The notes beneath the pieces were generated by a model. That model searched no databases and had not been told where the DNA came from. It saw nothing but the letters and a program-made list of their open reading frames with translations. Below, one piece after another: positions 63,774 through 64,000 of a DNA stretch of 64,000 nucleotides. Both the position numbers and the translations under genes were made by a program. Numbering within the stretch: position 1 is the stretch's first letter; the number at the start of each line of letters is the position of its first letter. The stretch lies in assembly GCF_963082655.1 (NCBI RefSeq), contig NC_081555.1:31481266-31545265 (forward strand), given 5' to 3'. Origin of the DNA: Stomoxys calcitrans. Taxonomy: Eukaryota > Arthropoda > Insecta > Diptera > Muscidae.

Positions 63774-64000
63774 ACGCAGAGGGAGATACTGGATCTTATG
63801 GGTTGGGTTTGGGCCAAAGTGGTGGAAGTGTTTATCTTAGCCAAACTTTCTAGACCTAAACTAAACACAGTCCAAAAAAATATTTTTGCAATACATTCAC
63901 TAATATACGTTAAAGAGTAAGCTGAATAGCTAATATATGGTAGTTTATTGATACAATATCGACATACAAGTTGTTGTTTCTCTATCACATTACCTTTTCT

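Overview
The window looks like nuclear DNA of a higher fly, most likely a calyptrate/muscid-like dipteran. Two fly-type genes with short GT-AG introns sit in AT-rich DNA crowded with young and old transposons. The species assignment is an inference from gene content and repeat style, not a database result.

Two host genes can be reconstructed exon by exon with every splice phase closing. The + strand gene (coding 11369-33391, 18 coding exons, 1573 codons plus stop) is the p190 Rho GTPase-activating protein (RhoGAPp190): an N-terminal GTPase-like domain, FF domains, two pseudo-GTPase domains, a low-complexity linker and a C-terminal RhoGAP domain. The - strand gene (56371 down to 42626 or 39632) is the C-terminal third of tomosyn (syntaxin-binding protein 5 family): the end of its Lgl-like beta-propeller region, the tail, and the R-SNARE coil. 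The two genes converge tail to tail. The most notable feature is that the last two tomosyn exons, which encode the whole R-SNARE tail, exist twice in tandem about 3 kb apart. Both copies are open and splice-competent in the same phases, which suggests alternative C-termini.

Layout: 1-2157 repeats. 2166-6520 a 4.36-kb foldback element made of about 12 direct and 9 inverted copies of a 182-bp unit, which would fold into a very long hairpin if transcribed. 6529-11361 intergenic repeats and the p190 upstream region. 11369-33391 p190 with transposon-filled introns: a 246-bp mariner MITE, Jockey-group LINEs, a CR1-like LINE end, a near-complete cecropia-type mariner, a foldback hAT carrying a SINE, and smaller MITEs. 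33392-39631 the AT-rich region between the genes, with a MITE and a collapsed LINE. 39632-43080 the duplicated tomosyn ends. 43081-51637 a large tomosyn intron holding Jockey-group and RTE-like LINE debris, MITEs and tRNA-derived SINEs. 51638-56371 seven more tomosyn exons. 56372-64000 the upstream intron or flank, with long tandem-type repeats, a collapsed RNase-H LINE, and an internally deleted Tc1/mariner element. No bacterial genes, CRISPR array, rRNA or bona fide tRNA gene was seen.
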